Program-made: the position numbers and the translations under genes
From: Streptomyces griseoincarnatus
GTDB lineage: Bacteria; Actinomycetota; Actinomycetes; Streptomycetales; Streptomycetaceae
Assembly (NCBI GenBank): GCA_014649575.1
Contig: BMTH01000007.1
Coordinates: 326,090 to 390,089, forward strand
DNA length: 64,000 nt
Direction of reading: 5' to 3'
Part shown: piece after piece, positions 25,457-37,300 of the stretch
How the letters are laid out: each line of letters begins with the position of its first letter
How positions within the stretch are numbered: position 1 is the stretch's first letter
Notes under the pieces: generated by a model
Database searches by the model: none
The model's input: only the letters and a program-made list of their open reading frames with translations
Told to the model about the DNA's origin: nothing

Positions 25457-27079
25457 ATGAACGAGGGGACCGAGCGGCTCGACACGCTCACGCGGCAGGC
25501 CGGCCGGTGGCTGGCCCTGGCCGCCGCCCCCGCCGAACGGCACACGACGGCCGTGGTGGCGGGCCCGTACGACCGGGTGGCGTGGCAGGACGTCCACGCG
25601 CGGTCGGCGGCGCTGCGTGAACTGTCGGCGCAGCTCCTCACCCGGCACGCGCACGCGCCCGACCTGCTGGGGGACGTCTTCCTGTGCGCGTACCAGGCGG
25701 CCCCGCGCCTGCGGGAGCGCGCCGACATGGCCCCGTCCCACCTGGTCCACCACCAGGTGGTCACCGCACTGACGCAGTCCCCCGGCTTCGCCGCCCTACG
25801 CCGGGACACGGCGGGCGACGCCTACGCCGCCGCCATGGCCGTCCTCGCCCAGGCGTCCGCGCTGCGCGGGCTGCTGGAGCGGTCGCGGGAGGCGCGGGAG
25901 CGGACCGGGCGGGCGGACCGGGCCCGGCAGGAGGCCGAGGCCGCGGCGACCGCCGTGGGCGAGGCGCTGCGGCAGGCCGCCGAGGAGGCCGACGGGCAGG
26001 GGGACGTGCCCGCCCCGGCCGCCGCTGCCGTGCGCCGCGCGGTCGAGGCGGCTCGCGATGCCGAGGAGAGCGCCCGGCGGGAGGACGGCGCCGCCGCGCG
26101 GGCGATGGCGGCGGCGGTCCCCGGCATCCGGTCCGCCGCCCGGAACGCGGCGTCGGCGGCGGCCGAGGCCGTCAGGCAGGAGGCCGCGCTGATGCGGGCG
26201 TGGGGCGTCGACCCGGGCGAGACGGAACGGATGCCGTTCGAGGAGCGCGCCCGCCTCGCCGAACGGCTGCGCTCCGGACGGCTCGCGCGATGGGCCGAAC
26301 TGATCGGCCGTTTCCGGCAGATGGCGGCCGGTGAACGCGCCCGCAAGGTGGAGAACGCCACCGGCGAGCTGGTCGGTGTCACCCTCGGCGACGACCTCTC
26401 CCGCGTCATCCCCTCCGAGCTGGCGGTCCTCGGCGTGCCGGAACTGCGCGCGGTGTTCGCCGCGCGGTACGCCGCCGGGGAGCTGATGCTGTACGACAGC
26501 CGGGGCGAGCAGGGCACCGGCAAGGGCGCGGTGATCGCCTGCGTGGACACCTCGCACTCCATGTACGCGGAAGGGCCCGGCGGGGTCACCCGGGAGGCAT
26601 GGTCGAAGGCGTGCGCGCTGGCCTTGCTGGACCAGGCGCGCCACGCCGGCCGGGACTTCGTGGGCATCCTGTTCTCCGCCTCCGACAAGCTCCAGGTCTT
26701 CCGCTTCCCGGGCGGCCGGCCCGCCCCCGTCACGGACGTCCTGGACTTCGCGGAGACGTTCCTCGGCGGCGGCACCGACTTCCAGCGCCCGCTGGGCACG
26801 GCCGCGAAGATCCTGGAGGAGGAGTTCGACTCCGCGTCCCGCGCCCGCGGCGACATCGTCCTGATCACCGACGACGCCTGCGAGGTCTCGGAGAACTGGA
26901 CCCGCCTGTGGAACGGGATCAAACGCCGCCTGGACTTCCGCCTCTTCGGCATTGCCATCGCCACCCCCGGCACGGCCACCGCCTCGGGCTCGGTCCTGGA
27001 GTCCCTCTGCGACAACCTCCGCACGGTCGACGACCTGACGGACGTCCACACCACGGCGGACCTGTTCCGCGTGATCTGA
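25457..27079 (+). CDS. VWA domain protein, partner of the MoxR ATPase (ViaA-like)
   Basis: A 540-residue protein. The middle (about 130-250) is an Ala/Arg/Glu-rich helical stretch, likely coiled coil. The C-terminal VWA domain (about 352-540) has an intact metal site: DTSHS (DxSxS, about 358-362), with LGGGTDFQRPL and LITDDACEV supplying the Thr and Asp positions. This layout, with a long helical N-part and C-terminal VWA beside a MoxR ATPase, is that of E. coli ViaA, which activates RavA. The gene lies seven bases after the ATPase and is followed by a strong hairpin terminator. Confidence 0.88.
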   Translation: MNEGTERLDTLTRQAGRWLALAAAPAERHTTAVVAGPYDRVAWQDVHARSAALRELSAQLLTRHAHAPDLLGDVFLCAYQAAPRLRERADMAPSHLVHHQVVTALTQSPGFAALRRDTAGDAYAAAMAVLAQASALRGLLERSREARERTGRADRARQEAEAAATAVGEALRQAAEEADGQGDVPAPAAAAVRRAVEAARDAEESARREDGAAARAMAAAVPGIRSAARNAASAAAEAVRQEAALMRAWGVDPGETERMPFEERARLAERLRSGRLARWAELIGRFRQMAAGERARKVENATGELVGVTLGDDLSRVIPSELAVLGVPELRAVFAARYAAGELMLYDSRGEQGTGKGAVIACVDTSHSMYAEGPGGVTREAWSKACALALLDQARHAGRDFVGILFSASDKLQVFRFPGGRPAPVTDVLDFAETFLGGGTDFQRPLGTAAKILEEEFDSASRARGDIVLITDDACEVSENWTRLWNGIKRRLDFRLFGIAIATPGTATASGSVLESLCDNLRTVDDLTDVHTTADLFRVI

Positions 27080-27122
27080 CCTCGCGCAGGACGTGGTCCG
27101 GCCGCATCCGGGTACGGACAGC

Positions 27123-27156
27123 CGGACGCCCCGGTCCGTAAGGACCGGGGCGTCCG
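27123..27156 (+). terminator. Hairpin terminator after the MoxR-VWA operon
   Basis: A perfect 15-bp stem (27123-27137 with 27142-27156) and loop GTAA. It lies 44 bases after the VWA stop and 231 bases before the convergent pckG stop. No T run follows. Confidence 0.75.
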
Positions 27157-27387
27157 TCGGGTCTCGGCACGTTCGTGAGCCCCTGGGCGGGCCGTGCCGA
27201 AGGGGGCGGGGGTGGGCCCGGTGACGCGGGTTCCCGTCGGGGCGGACGGGAGGGACGGCGCCGGGACCGGCACCCCGCACGCCGTTGTGCGGGGCCCCGC
27301 CGGTGTGTTCCGCGGCCGGCCGTGGCGTGACGATCGCTGGTCAGGGCATCCTCATACCGGCCGGCCGCGGGGTCTGTGCGGGCGTGG

Positions 27388-29208
27388 TCAGCCCAGGCGC
27401 TCCACGAGCGCCCGGTGCTGGTCCCACAACTCCTTCGGGGTGTGGTCGCCGAAGGTGTTGAGGTGCTCGGGGACCAGGGCGGCCTCCTCGCGCCACACCT
27501 CCTTGTCCACGGTGAGCAGGAAGTCGAGGTCGCCGTCGGAGAGGCCGAGGCCGTCCGTGTCGAGGGAGTCCTTCGTCGGCAGGATGCCGATCGGGGTCTC
27601 GACGCCCTCCGCCTTGCCCTCCAGGCGCTCCACGATCCACTTCAGGACGCGGGAGTTCTCGCCGAAGCCGGGCCAGACGAACGTGCCCTCGTCGTTCTTG
27701 CGGAACCAGTTGACGTAGTAGATCTTCGGCAGTTTGGACTGGTCCTTGTCCTTGGCGACGTCGATCCAGTGCCCCATGTAGTCGCCCATGTTGTAGCCGC
27801 AGAACGGCAGCATGGCGAACGGGTCGCGGCGCAGCTCACCGACCTTGCCCTCGGCGGCGGCGGTCTTCTCGGAGGCCACGTTGGCGCCGAGGAAGACGCC
27901 GTGGTTCCAGTCGAAGGACTCCGTGACCAGCGGGACGGCCGTGGCGCGGCGTCCGCCGAAGAGGATCGCGGAGATCGGCACGCCCTTGGGGTCCTCCCAC
28001 TCCGGCGCGATGATCGGGCACTGCGACGCGGGCACCGTGAACCGGGCGTTCGGGTGGGCGGCCGGGGTCCCCGACTCCGGGGTCCAGTCGTTGCCCTTCC
28101 AGTCGGTGAGGTGGGCCGGGGTCTCCTCCGTCATGCCCTCCCACCACACGTCGCCGTCGTCGGTGAGGGCGACGTTGGTGAAGACGGAGTTGCCCCACAG
28201 GGTCTTCATGGCGTTGGCGTTGGTGTGCTCGCCGGTGCCGGGCGCGACGCCGAAGAAGCCGGCCTCGGGGTTGATCGCGTAGAGGCGGCCGTCCTCGCCG
28301 AAGCGCATCCAGGCGATGTCGTCGCCGATGGTCTCGACGGTCCAGCCGGAGATCGTCGGCTCCAGCATGGCGAGGTTGGTCTTGCCGCAGGCGGAAGGGA
28401 AGGCCGCGGCGACGTACTTGCTCTCCCCCTGCGGCGGGGTGAGCTTGAGGATGAGCATGTGCTCGGCGAGCCAGCCCTCGTCGCGGGCCATGACGGACGC
28501 GATGCGCAGGGCGTAGCACTTCTTGCCGAGCAGGGCGTTGCCGCCGTAGCCGGAGCCGTAGGACCAGATCTCGCGGTCCTCGGGGAAGTGCGAGATGTAC
28601 TTGGTCCGGTTGCAGGGCCAGGGGACGTCTTCCTGGCCGGGCTCCAGGGGGGCGCCGACGGAGTGCACGGCCTTGACGAAGAAGCCGTCGTCGCCGAGCT
28701 CGTCGAGGACGGGCTGCCCCATGCGGGTCATGGTGCGCATGGAGACGGCGACGTACGCGGAGTCGGTGATCTCCACACCGAGCGCGGACAGCGGCGAGCC
28801 GAGCGGGCCCATGCAGAAGGGGACGACGTACATGGTGCGGCCGCGCATGGAGCCGCGGAAGACGCCCTTCTCGCCCTGGAAGGTCTCCCGCATCTCGGCG
28901 GGGGCCTTCCAGTGGTTGGTCGGGCCGGCGTCCTCCTCCTTCTCGGAGCAGATGAACGTCCGGTCCTCGACCCGCGCGACGTCGGTCGGGTCGGAGGCGG
29001 CGTAGTAGGAGTGGGGACGCTTGACCGGGTCGAGCCTGGTGAACGTGCCCTTGGCGACGAGCTCCTCGCACAGGCGCTCGTACTCGGCTTCGGAGCCGTC
29101 GCACCAGACCACACGGTCCGGCTGCGTCAGCTCTGCGATCTCGTCGACCCAGGAGATCAGTCCCTGGTGGGTGGTGGGGACGCCGGGTTCCGCGATGTCG
29201 CGCGCCAC
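27388..29208 (-). CDS. pckG: Phosphoenolpyruvate carboxykinase (GTP)
   Basis: A 606-residue cytosolic enzyme making PEP from oxaloacetate and GTP, the first committed step of gluconeogenesis. The GTP-class P-loop (kinase-1a) reads FPSACGKTNL (about residues 270-279), followed by the kinase-2 region IGDDIAWMRF, and the GTP-binding FGENSRVLKW near 513-522. The active-site Arg/Tyr/Gly segment SYGSGYGGNALLGKK is intact. Start GTG 29208 has AGGAG five bases upstream. Length matches the family. It is a single-gene unit with 325 bases upstream (29209-29533) holding its promoter and that of the divergent trhA-like gene. Confidence 0.97.
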   Translation of the reverse strand: MARDIAEPGVPTTHQGLISWVDEIAELTQPDRVVWCDGSEAEYERLCEELVAKGTFTRLDPVKRPHSYYAASDPTDVARVEDRTFICSEKEEDAGPTNHWKAPAEMRETFQGEKGVFRGSMRGRTMYVVPFCMGPLGSPLSALGVEITDSAYVAVSMRTMTRMGQPVLDELGDDGFFVKAVHSVGAPLEPGQEDVPWPCNRTKYISHFPEDREIWSYGSGYGGNALLGKKCYALRIASVMARDEGWLAEHMLILKLTPPQGESKYVAAAFPSACGKTNLAMLEPTISGWTVETIGDDIAWMRFGEDGRLYAINPEAGFFGVAPGTGEHTNANAMKTLWGNSVFTNVALTDDGDVWWEGMTEETPAHLTDWKGNDWTPESGTPAAHPNARFTVPASQCPIIAPEWEDPKGVPISAILFGGRRATAVPLVTESFDWNHGVFLGANVASEKTAAAEGKVGELRRDPFAMLPFCGYNMGDYMGHWIDVAKDKDQSKLPKIYYVNWFRKNDEGTFVWPGFGENSRVLKWIVERLEGKAEGVETPIGILPTKDSLDTDGLGLSDGDLDFLLTVDKEVWREEAALVPEHLNTFGDHTPKELWDQHRALVERLG

Positions 29209-29507
29209 GTTTGCTCCTAAATGAGGGTTTTGTGGTTGGAGGCCCCGTGGGGGCTGCGACCCGGATGCTGAAAGTGGTGACTCTGGCGCTCATCCGGTGT
29301 CGACCGCACTCATTTGATCATCCGACGCGTGCGCCCATCTGTCCAGAGGGCCGCACAGGTGAGCAACGTGACGCTGACCACGGTTGTCGTGCGGCTTTAC
29401 ATGCACGTTGAGTGAAGGAAACCGACTTTTTGCATGACGGCCGGCGCGGCCCGCCATGAGAGGATGGCCACTTCACGTGGCCCAACAGGACACCCAGAGG
29501 TGTAACT

Positions 29508-29519
29508 TACGGTCCCGTA
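29508..29519. promoter_or_regulatory. Operator-like palindrome before the hemolysin III gene
   Basis: TACGG-TC-CCGTA, inside a longer imperfect palindrome (about 29503-29524), 14 bases before the start codon. Similar TACGGNNCCGTA-type sites precede lipid-related genes controlled by TetR regulators in actinomycetes, from memory. Binding here would block transcription start or elongation. Upstream of it, 29209-29507 shows no gene. Confidence 0.45.
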
Positions 29520-29533
29520 GGTACCATGCGGAC

Positions 29534-30247
29534 ATGACTGCGTTCGCCCCCGACACGCCCAAGGACCCTCAGGCCGAAGGCCGGGGCCCGGTGGCGACCT
29601 CTCTGCCCCACCCCGTGAAACCGAAGCTCCGCGGCTGGCTCCACCTCGGCATGTTCCCGGCCGCGCTGGTCGCGGGACTGGCCCTCACCGCGTTCGCCGA
29701 CTCCCCCCGCGCCCGCCTCGCCTGCGGTGTGTACGCCCTGACGGCCTGCCTGCTGTTCGGCGTGAGCGCGCTGTACCACCGGGGCAACTGGAGCCCCCGC
29801 ATGGACGGGGTGCTGCGCCGCCTCGACCACGCCAACATCTTCCTGATCATCGCGGGCACCTACACCCCGCTGACGATCCTGCTGCTGCCCGACTCCAAGG
29901 GCCGCTGGCTGCTGTGGGGCATCTGGGCGGCAGCCGCCGCCGGGATCATCTTCCGGGTCTTCTGGGTCGGCGCCCCACGCTGGCTCTACACGCCGTGCTA
30001 CATCGCGATGGGCTGGGCCGCGGTGTTCTACCTGCCGGACTTCATGCGCAACGGCGGCATCGCCGTGCTCGTCCTGGTCGTGGTCGGCGGCCTGCTCTAC
30101 AGCGCCGGCGGCATCGTCTACGGCATCAAGAAACCCAACCCCTCACCCCGCTGGTTCGGCTTCCACGAGGTGTTCCACTCCTTCACCCTGGCCGCCTTCA
30201 TCGCCCACTACGTGGGGATCTCACTGGTGGCGTACCAGCAGGCGTAG
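29534..30247 (+). CDS. trhA: Hemolysin III / PAQR family membrane protein
   Basis: A 237-residue integral membrane protein with seven hydrophobic helices. The PAQR/HlyIII metal-site residues are present: SALYHRGNW (His after helix 2), LRRLDHANIFLIIAGTYTP (Asp-His) and HEVFHSFTLAAFIAHY (two His). Bacterial members have been linked to membrane fluidity control. The first 33 residues are a soluble tail rich in Pro. The ATG at 29534 lacks a strong ribosome site but sits just after a palindrome that looks like an operator. A T-rich hairpin follows the gene. Confidence 0.9.
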   Translation: MTAFAPDTPKDPQAEGRGPVATSLPHPVKPKLRGWLHLGMFPAALVAGLALTAFADSPRARLACGVYALTACLLFGVSALYHRGNWSPRMDGVLRRLDHANIFLIIAGTYTPLTILLLPDSKGRWLLWGIWAAAAAGIIFRVFWVGAPRWLYTPCYIAMGWAAVFYLPDFMRNGGIAVLVLVVVGGLLYSAGGIVYGIKKPNPSPRWFGFHEVFHSFTLAAFIAHYVGISLVAYQQA

Positions 30248-30289
30248 GGGCACCCATGGGGCGGCCCCCGCCTCCCCCGCCCCGCACGC

Positions 30290-30319
30290 AAGGCCGCGGC
30301 ATCGACGCCGCGGCCTTTT
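30290..30319 (+). terminator. Intrinsic terminator of the hemolysin III gene
   Basis: An 11-bp stem (30290-30300 with 30307-30317), six-base loop and TTTT at 30316-30319, 43 bases after the stop codon. Confidence 0.7.
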
Positions 30320-30471
30320 CCGTGCCCGCCCTTCCACGCACTGACAGTAGCCACCCTTTGAAAGTTGCTTTCAGTACATGGCAGGCTGCCCGGCCACCGG
30401 CCCGCGACGGGGGCGGGAGCCGCTGACGAGGACATGGCCGGGGCGGAGGCCGGTGCCGGACAATGAACGTC

Positions 30472-31105
30472 ATGACGGCCGCACGAGCCCCCCCTCGCCC
30501 CCGACGCCCCGCCGCGCCCCGGACTGCGCGAACGCAAGAAGATCAAGACACGGGAGGCCATCCGCGGCGCCACCTACGCGCTGGTCGCGGAGCAGGGGTA
30601 CGACTCCACGACGATCGAGCAGATCGCCGAGCGCGCGGAGGTGTCCGCGTCGACCGTCTTCCGCTACTTCCCCACCAAGGAGGACATCGTCATCACCGAC
30701 GAGTACGACGAGCCGCTGCTCGCCGAACTCGCCGCACGGCCCGCCGACGAACCCTGGACCGACTCCGTCCGGTACGTGATCCGCAAGGCCGTCCACCTCG
30801 CCGTGACCGAGCAGCCGGAGATCACCACGCTCCGCGCCCGGCTGATGCTGGAGGTCCCCGCGGTCCGCGCGCGGATGCGGGAGACCCTCACGGGCATCGG
30901 GCGGACGCTCGCCGACGCCATCGCCGGCCGCACCGGGCTCGACCCGGACGGACTGGAGGTGCGGGTGCACGCCATGTCCCTGATCGGCGGCCTGCTGGAG
31001 GCCACGATGTACTGGGCCGAGCACGGCCACCGCGAGGACTACGCCGACCTCGTCGACCGGGCGATCGACGTGATCGAGCACGGCCTGCCCACCGGAAAAA
31101 GCTGA
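30472..31105 (+). CDS. TetR-family regulator with an apparent frameshift near its start
   Basis: From about 30500 the frame reads as a full TetR regulator: PGLRERKKIKTREAIRGATY, IEQIAERAEVSASTVFRYFP, then a C-terminal domain ending EHGLPTGKS. In this frame an in-frame TGA lies at 30473 and no usable start occurs before GTG 30641, which is inside the HTH. The natural start, ATG 30472 (or 30463), is one frame away. Removing one C from the seven-C tract at 30488-30494 joins them as MTAARAPLAPDAPPRPGLRERK. The gene therefore carries a one-base insertion, or the tract was miscounted. Intact length would be about 210 residues. The target is unknown; Mut7-C follows 33 bases later. Confidence 0.75.
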
Positions 31106-31138
31106 GGCACCAGGTCCCCGTCGTGCCATCCTGACCGG

Positions 31139-31873
31139 GTGAACGGTCCAGAGATCTGCGTCGAGTTCGCTCCCGAGCTGCTCGTCTTCGTCCCCGCGGC
31201 ACGCACCACGGGCAGCCTCAGGACGGCCACCGACGGCTTCTCCAGCCTCGGTCACGTCGTCGAGTCCCTCGGCGTCCCGCTGACCGAGGTCGGCACCCTG
31301 CTGGTGGACGGCCGCGAGGCGCCCACCGGGCACGTCCCGGCCGCGGGCGAGTCGGTGACCGTCCGCCCCCACACGCATCCGCAGCGGGTACCCGGCGCTC
31401 CCCTGCGTTTCCTGCTCGACGTCCACCTCGGCACGCTCGCCCGCCGGCTGCGGCTGCTGGGCGTGGACACGGCGTACGAGTCCACGGACATCGGCGACCC
31501 GGCACTGGCCGCCCGCTCCGCAGCCGAGAAGCGGGTCATGCTCAGCCGCGACCGGGGCCTGCTGCGCCGCCGCGAGCTGTGGGCGGGCGCCTTCGTCTAC
31601 AGCACCCGCCCCGAGGAACAACTGACGTACGTCCTCGACCGCTTCGACCCCGAGCTGCGGCCCTGGACCCGCTGCACCGCCTGCAACGGGCTGCTGCGCG
31701 CGGCAGGCAAGGAGGACGTCGCCGACCAGCTCGAGGAGGGCACCCACCGCACGTACGACGTGTTCGCCCAGTGCACCGACTGCGGGCGCGCCTACTGGAA
31801 GGGCGCGCACCACGAGCAGCTGGAGGCGATCGTGGAGCGCGCCGTGGCGTCGCGGACCGACCGCGGCGTCTGA
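31139..31873 (+). CDS. Mut7-C RNase-fold protein with ubiquitin-like N-domain
   Basis: A 244-residue protein from GTG 31139. Residues 1-82 form a ubiquitin-like (ThiS/MoaD-type) domain (VESLGVPLTEVGTLLVDGRE). Residues 90-165 are the PIN-like Mut7-C core, with the acidic residues in FLLDVHLGTLARRLRLLG and in SRDRGLLRR. Residues 178-225 form a zinc ribbon with two Cys pairs (RCTACNG, then CTDCGRAYWKG). Such proteins are predicted RNases; the substrate is unknown. The last 13 codons are the first unit of a 37-bp tandem repeat that continues past the stop, so the present C-terminus (ASRTDRGV) may be repeat-derived. Confidence 0.88.
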   Translation: MNGPEICVEFAPELLVFVPAARTTGSLRTATDGFSSLGHVVESLGVPLTEVGTLLVDGREAPTGHVPAAGESVTVRPHTHPQRVPGAPLRFLLDVHLGTLARRLRLLGVDTAYESTDIGDPALAARSAAEKRVMLSRDRGLLRRRELWAGAFVYSTRPEEQLTYVLDRFDPELRPWTRCTACNGLLRAAGKEDVADQLEEGTHRTYDVFAQCTDCGRAYWKGAHHEQLEAIVERAVASRTDRGV

Positions 31874-32103
31874 ACGCGCCGTGACGTCGCGGACCGACCG
31901 CGCCGTCTGAACGCGCCATCGCGTCGCGGACCGACCGCGCCGTCTGAACGCGCCGTGACGTCGCGGACCGACCGCGCCGTCTGAACGCGCCATCGCGTCG
32001 CGGACCGACCGCGGCGTCTGAACGCGCCGTGACGTCGCGGACCGACCGCGGCGTCTGAGCGCGCCATGGCGTCGCGGACCGACCGCGGCGTATGAACGCG
32101 CCG
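31834..32103. repeat. 37-bp tandem repeat, seven full copies
   Basis: Unit starts at 31834, 31871, 31908, 31945, 31982, 32019 and 32056, exactly 37 bases apart, plus an 11-base eighth start at 32093. Units differ at few positions, and GTGAC / ATCGC variants alternate, giving a 74-bp higher-order period. Each contains the hairpin CGCGG-ACCGA-CCGCG and ends in TGA. The array starts inside the Mut7-C gene and fills the gap to the convergent thioredoxin-domain gene. There are no spacers, so it is not a CRISPR. Confidence 0.95.
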
Positions 32104-32118
32104 CCCGCTGTCCCCCGC

Positions 32119-34158
<2,040 letters not shown>

Positions 34159-34337
34159 GTCTCCATCCTGACGCACTCCGCCCGCCCGGCGCGGGACGGG
34201 CGGGGACGCGGCCCGTCGTACGCCCCGACGTGTGAGGGGATCGTGACGGGGCGGCCGTTGATCGCCGCACCCTCGCGCGGCGGGCGTGTCCGCAGGACAC
34301 TCGTAGCGACACGATCGCCGCCGGAGGGGGACGGGAC

Positions 34338-37300
34338 ATGAGGGACGGTCATCGGGCCGACGCCGAACGGCTGTTGGCGCGGGCCGTGGAGGAGGAGGTG
34401 CGCCGGTCGGGCGGGCGTACCGACGGGAAGGTGCTGCTGTCCCGGGCGCGGGGGGCGCTGGACGCGATGGCGCGCACGGCGGCCGAAGAGTACGAGGCGT
34501 ACACCCGCGCCCTGGACGAGGCGGAGGCGGGCCGGCTGTCGTTCCGGCAGCGGTACGCGCGCGAGGGCGGCGGGACGCCGTTACTGGTGGCCGGGGTCGC
34601 GGGCGTCGCGGCGGTGGTCGCCGACCTGGCGTTCGGCACGGACACCGGGACCGCGCTCGGCGCGGGTGTGGCCGTCGGCGTGGCCGGGGCGGCGGCGACC
34701 GTGGTGAAGGTCGCCGGGGCGCACCTGCCCGCCGCCCACCACCAGGCCGGCGCGGCGGGCCAGCCGGGCGGGGTGGAGCAGCTGCGGCTGCAGTGGCTGA
34801 CCGCGCTGGAGGTGCGGGGCATCCGGCCGTTCCTCGACCAGCAGCGGGTCCTCGCCGCGTCCACGGCGCCGAAGCGGACCGGGCCGCGGCTGCGCGGCAC
34901 CGACAAGAGCGCGGCGGCCCGTGGGAGAAGCGTCCTGGAGCAGTCGTTCGGGCAGCTCCCGGAGCCACTCGGCCCGTTCGCGGGGCGGCGGCAGGAGACG
35001 GCGCGGATCCGGCAGTGGGTGCAGTCGGCCCGCGCGAGCACGGAGACCCGGCCCACGGTGGTGGTGCTGCACGGAGAGCCCGGCAGCGGCCGTACGACGC
35101 TGGCGGTACGGGCCGCGCACGAGCTGAAGGACTACTTCCGCGGGGCCTGTGTGGTCGATCTGCGCGGTGACGGCTCAGGCGAGCCCCCGCTGTCCACGCG
35201 GGACGCGCTGCTGCATCTGCTGAACCGGCTCGGCGCGCCCCGCGAACAGCTGCTGTTCCGGGAGCGGACCTCCCCGGAGCAGCAGGTCAAGCGGCTGGGC
35301 GAGCTGTACCACCAGCATCTGACCGGCACGCCCGTCACGATCGTCCTCGACGACGCCTCCGACCCGCAGCAGGTGCGCACGCTCCTGCCGGAGCGCTCCG
35401 ACAGCCTGGTGCTCGTCACCTCGCGCTCCCCGCTCGGGCTGCCCGAGGACCTGCCCGCCCGGGTGCACCGGCTGGCGGTGGAGCCGCTGGACGCGGCGGG
35501 GGCGGAGGAGCTGCTGACCGCCGCCGCGCAGGACGCCTCCGGGCCGTACGACGCCGAGTCCGCGGAGCGGGTGCGGGAGCTGTGCGGGGGCCTGCCGCTG
35601 GCGCTGCGGCTGGCCGGCGCCGCCCTCGGGCCGCGCTCCCCGCTCGCCCTGGCCACCGACCTGGGCGCCTACGGGCCCGTCGAGCCGGTCGAGCGGGCCC
35701 TGTGGCTGCGCTACACCGACCAGCCCGACACCGTACGGCGGCTGTTGCGGCGGCTGGCGCTGGCCGGGCGCGCCTCGCTCGGCGCGGCCGCCGCGGCGGC
35801 GCTGCTCTCCACCGACGAGGCGGAGGCCACCCGGCATCTGGAGGCGCTGCACCGGGCCGGGCTGATCGACCGGGTCCGGCACAGCCGGTACCGGCTGCAC
35901 GCCCTGGTGCGGGCGTTCGCGCACGCCCGCCTTCTCGACGAGGAGGACCCCGACGAGCGCGCCGCCGCGCAGGAGCGGCTGATCGTCAACTACGCCGAGC
36001 TCGCCGACTCGGTGCTGCGGCTGGTCGACGGCAACATGTCGACCCGCTCCGACCGCTTCGGCCCGTACGGCTTCACCTCGCTGGACGAGGCGCTGCGCTG
36101 GCTGGACGACGAGTCCAGCTTCATCACCGCCGCGCTGCGGCACGCCGAGGGCGTCGACCAGGGGGCGGTGCTGAACCTGCTGGGCGCGCTGTGCGACTAC
36201 TGCCTGCTGCGCGGCGACCTCTACCGGCTCGGCGAGATCAACGAGCTGGCGCAGGCCGTCGACGAGGGGCTGCTGGTCCGCTCGGTGCAGTGGCGCACCG
36301 GCATCGCGGCACGTCAGCTCGGCGAGCTGGACACGGCGCGGACCACGCTCACGTCGGTGGTGGACCTGTACCGGGAGGCACAGCACGAGGCGGGCCAGGC
36401 GCGGGCGCTGACCTCGCTCGGCATCACGCTGCACCACCAGGGCAACCTGACGGAGGCGTCGGCACGGCTGCGGGAGGCGCTGGACCTCCAGGCGTCCGAC
36501 GCGCTGGCCGCCGACCGCGCCTGGACGATGCACGCGCTGGCGGCGGTGGAGCGGGACCGGGCCCGGCTGGCCGAGGCGCTGGAGCTGCTCACGGAGTCGC
36601 TGGTGCTGCACCGCGCGGGCGAGTCCCTGCACGGGCAGGCGTGGGCGCACTTCCAGCTCGGACAGCTGCACCTGCGGCGCGGGGACGTGCCGCGCGCGGA
36701 GGGCGAGCTGCGCACCGCTCTCGACCTGTACGCCCGCACCCGGGACGCGCGCGGCGAGGCGTGGGCGCTGACCGAGCTGGCGCGGGCCCGGCTGGTCGAC
36801 GGGGACGCGGGTCCCGCGGTGGAGGAGCTGTGCCGGGCCGCCGCCCGGCACCGGGACAACGAGGACGCGCGCGGCGAGGCGTGGACGCTGTACTACCTGG
36901 GGCAGGCGCTGGAGGAGAGCGGCGACCTGGACCGCGCGGTGCGCGAGCTGGAACGCGCCCGCACGATGTTCTCCCGCATGCGGGACGTCTACGGGCTGGC
37001 CTGCGCCCGGCACCACTCGGCGCGGGTCACCCGCGACCAGCGGGCGGCGCAGACGGGCTCGCTGCGCAACTCCGGGTTCGCCCGGCAGCTGCTGGTGGAC
37101 GCGCGCGCCGACTTCCAGCGGATCGGGGTGGCGCACGGTGAGGCGTGGACGTGCCTGGAGCTGGCGGTCGTCGACGCGGGCAACGCGCGCACCCAGCAGG
37201 CGCTGGCGCTGTGCGACGAGGCGGTCGCGCTGTTCGCCTCCTACGGCGACCGGCGCGGCGAGGACTGGGCGCGCTTCCTGCGCTGCACGCTCCTGCCGTA

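Noticed and set aside
31834..32103. Regular 37-bp repeats that could suggest a CRISPR array
   Set aside because: The repeats are directly contiguous without spacers and begin in a coding sequence; it is a tandem repeat.
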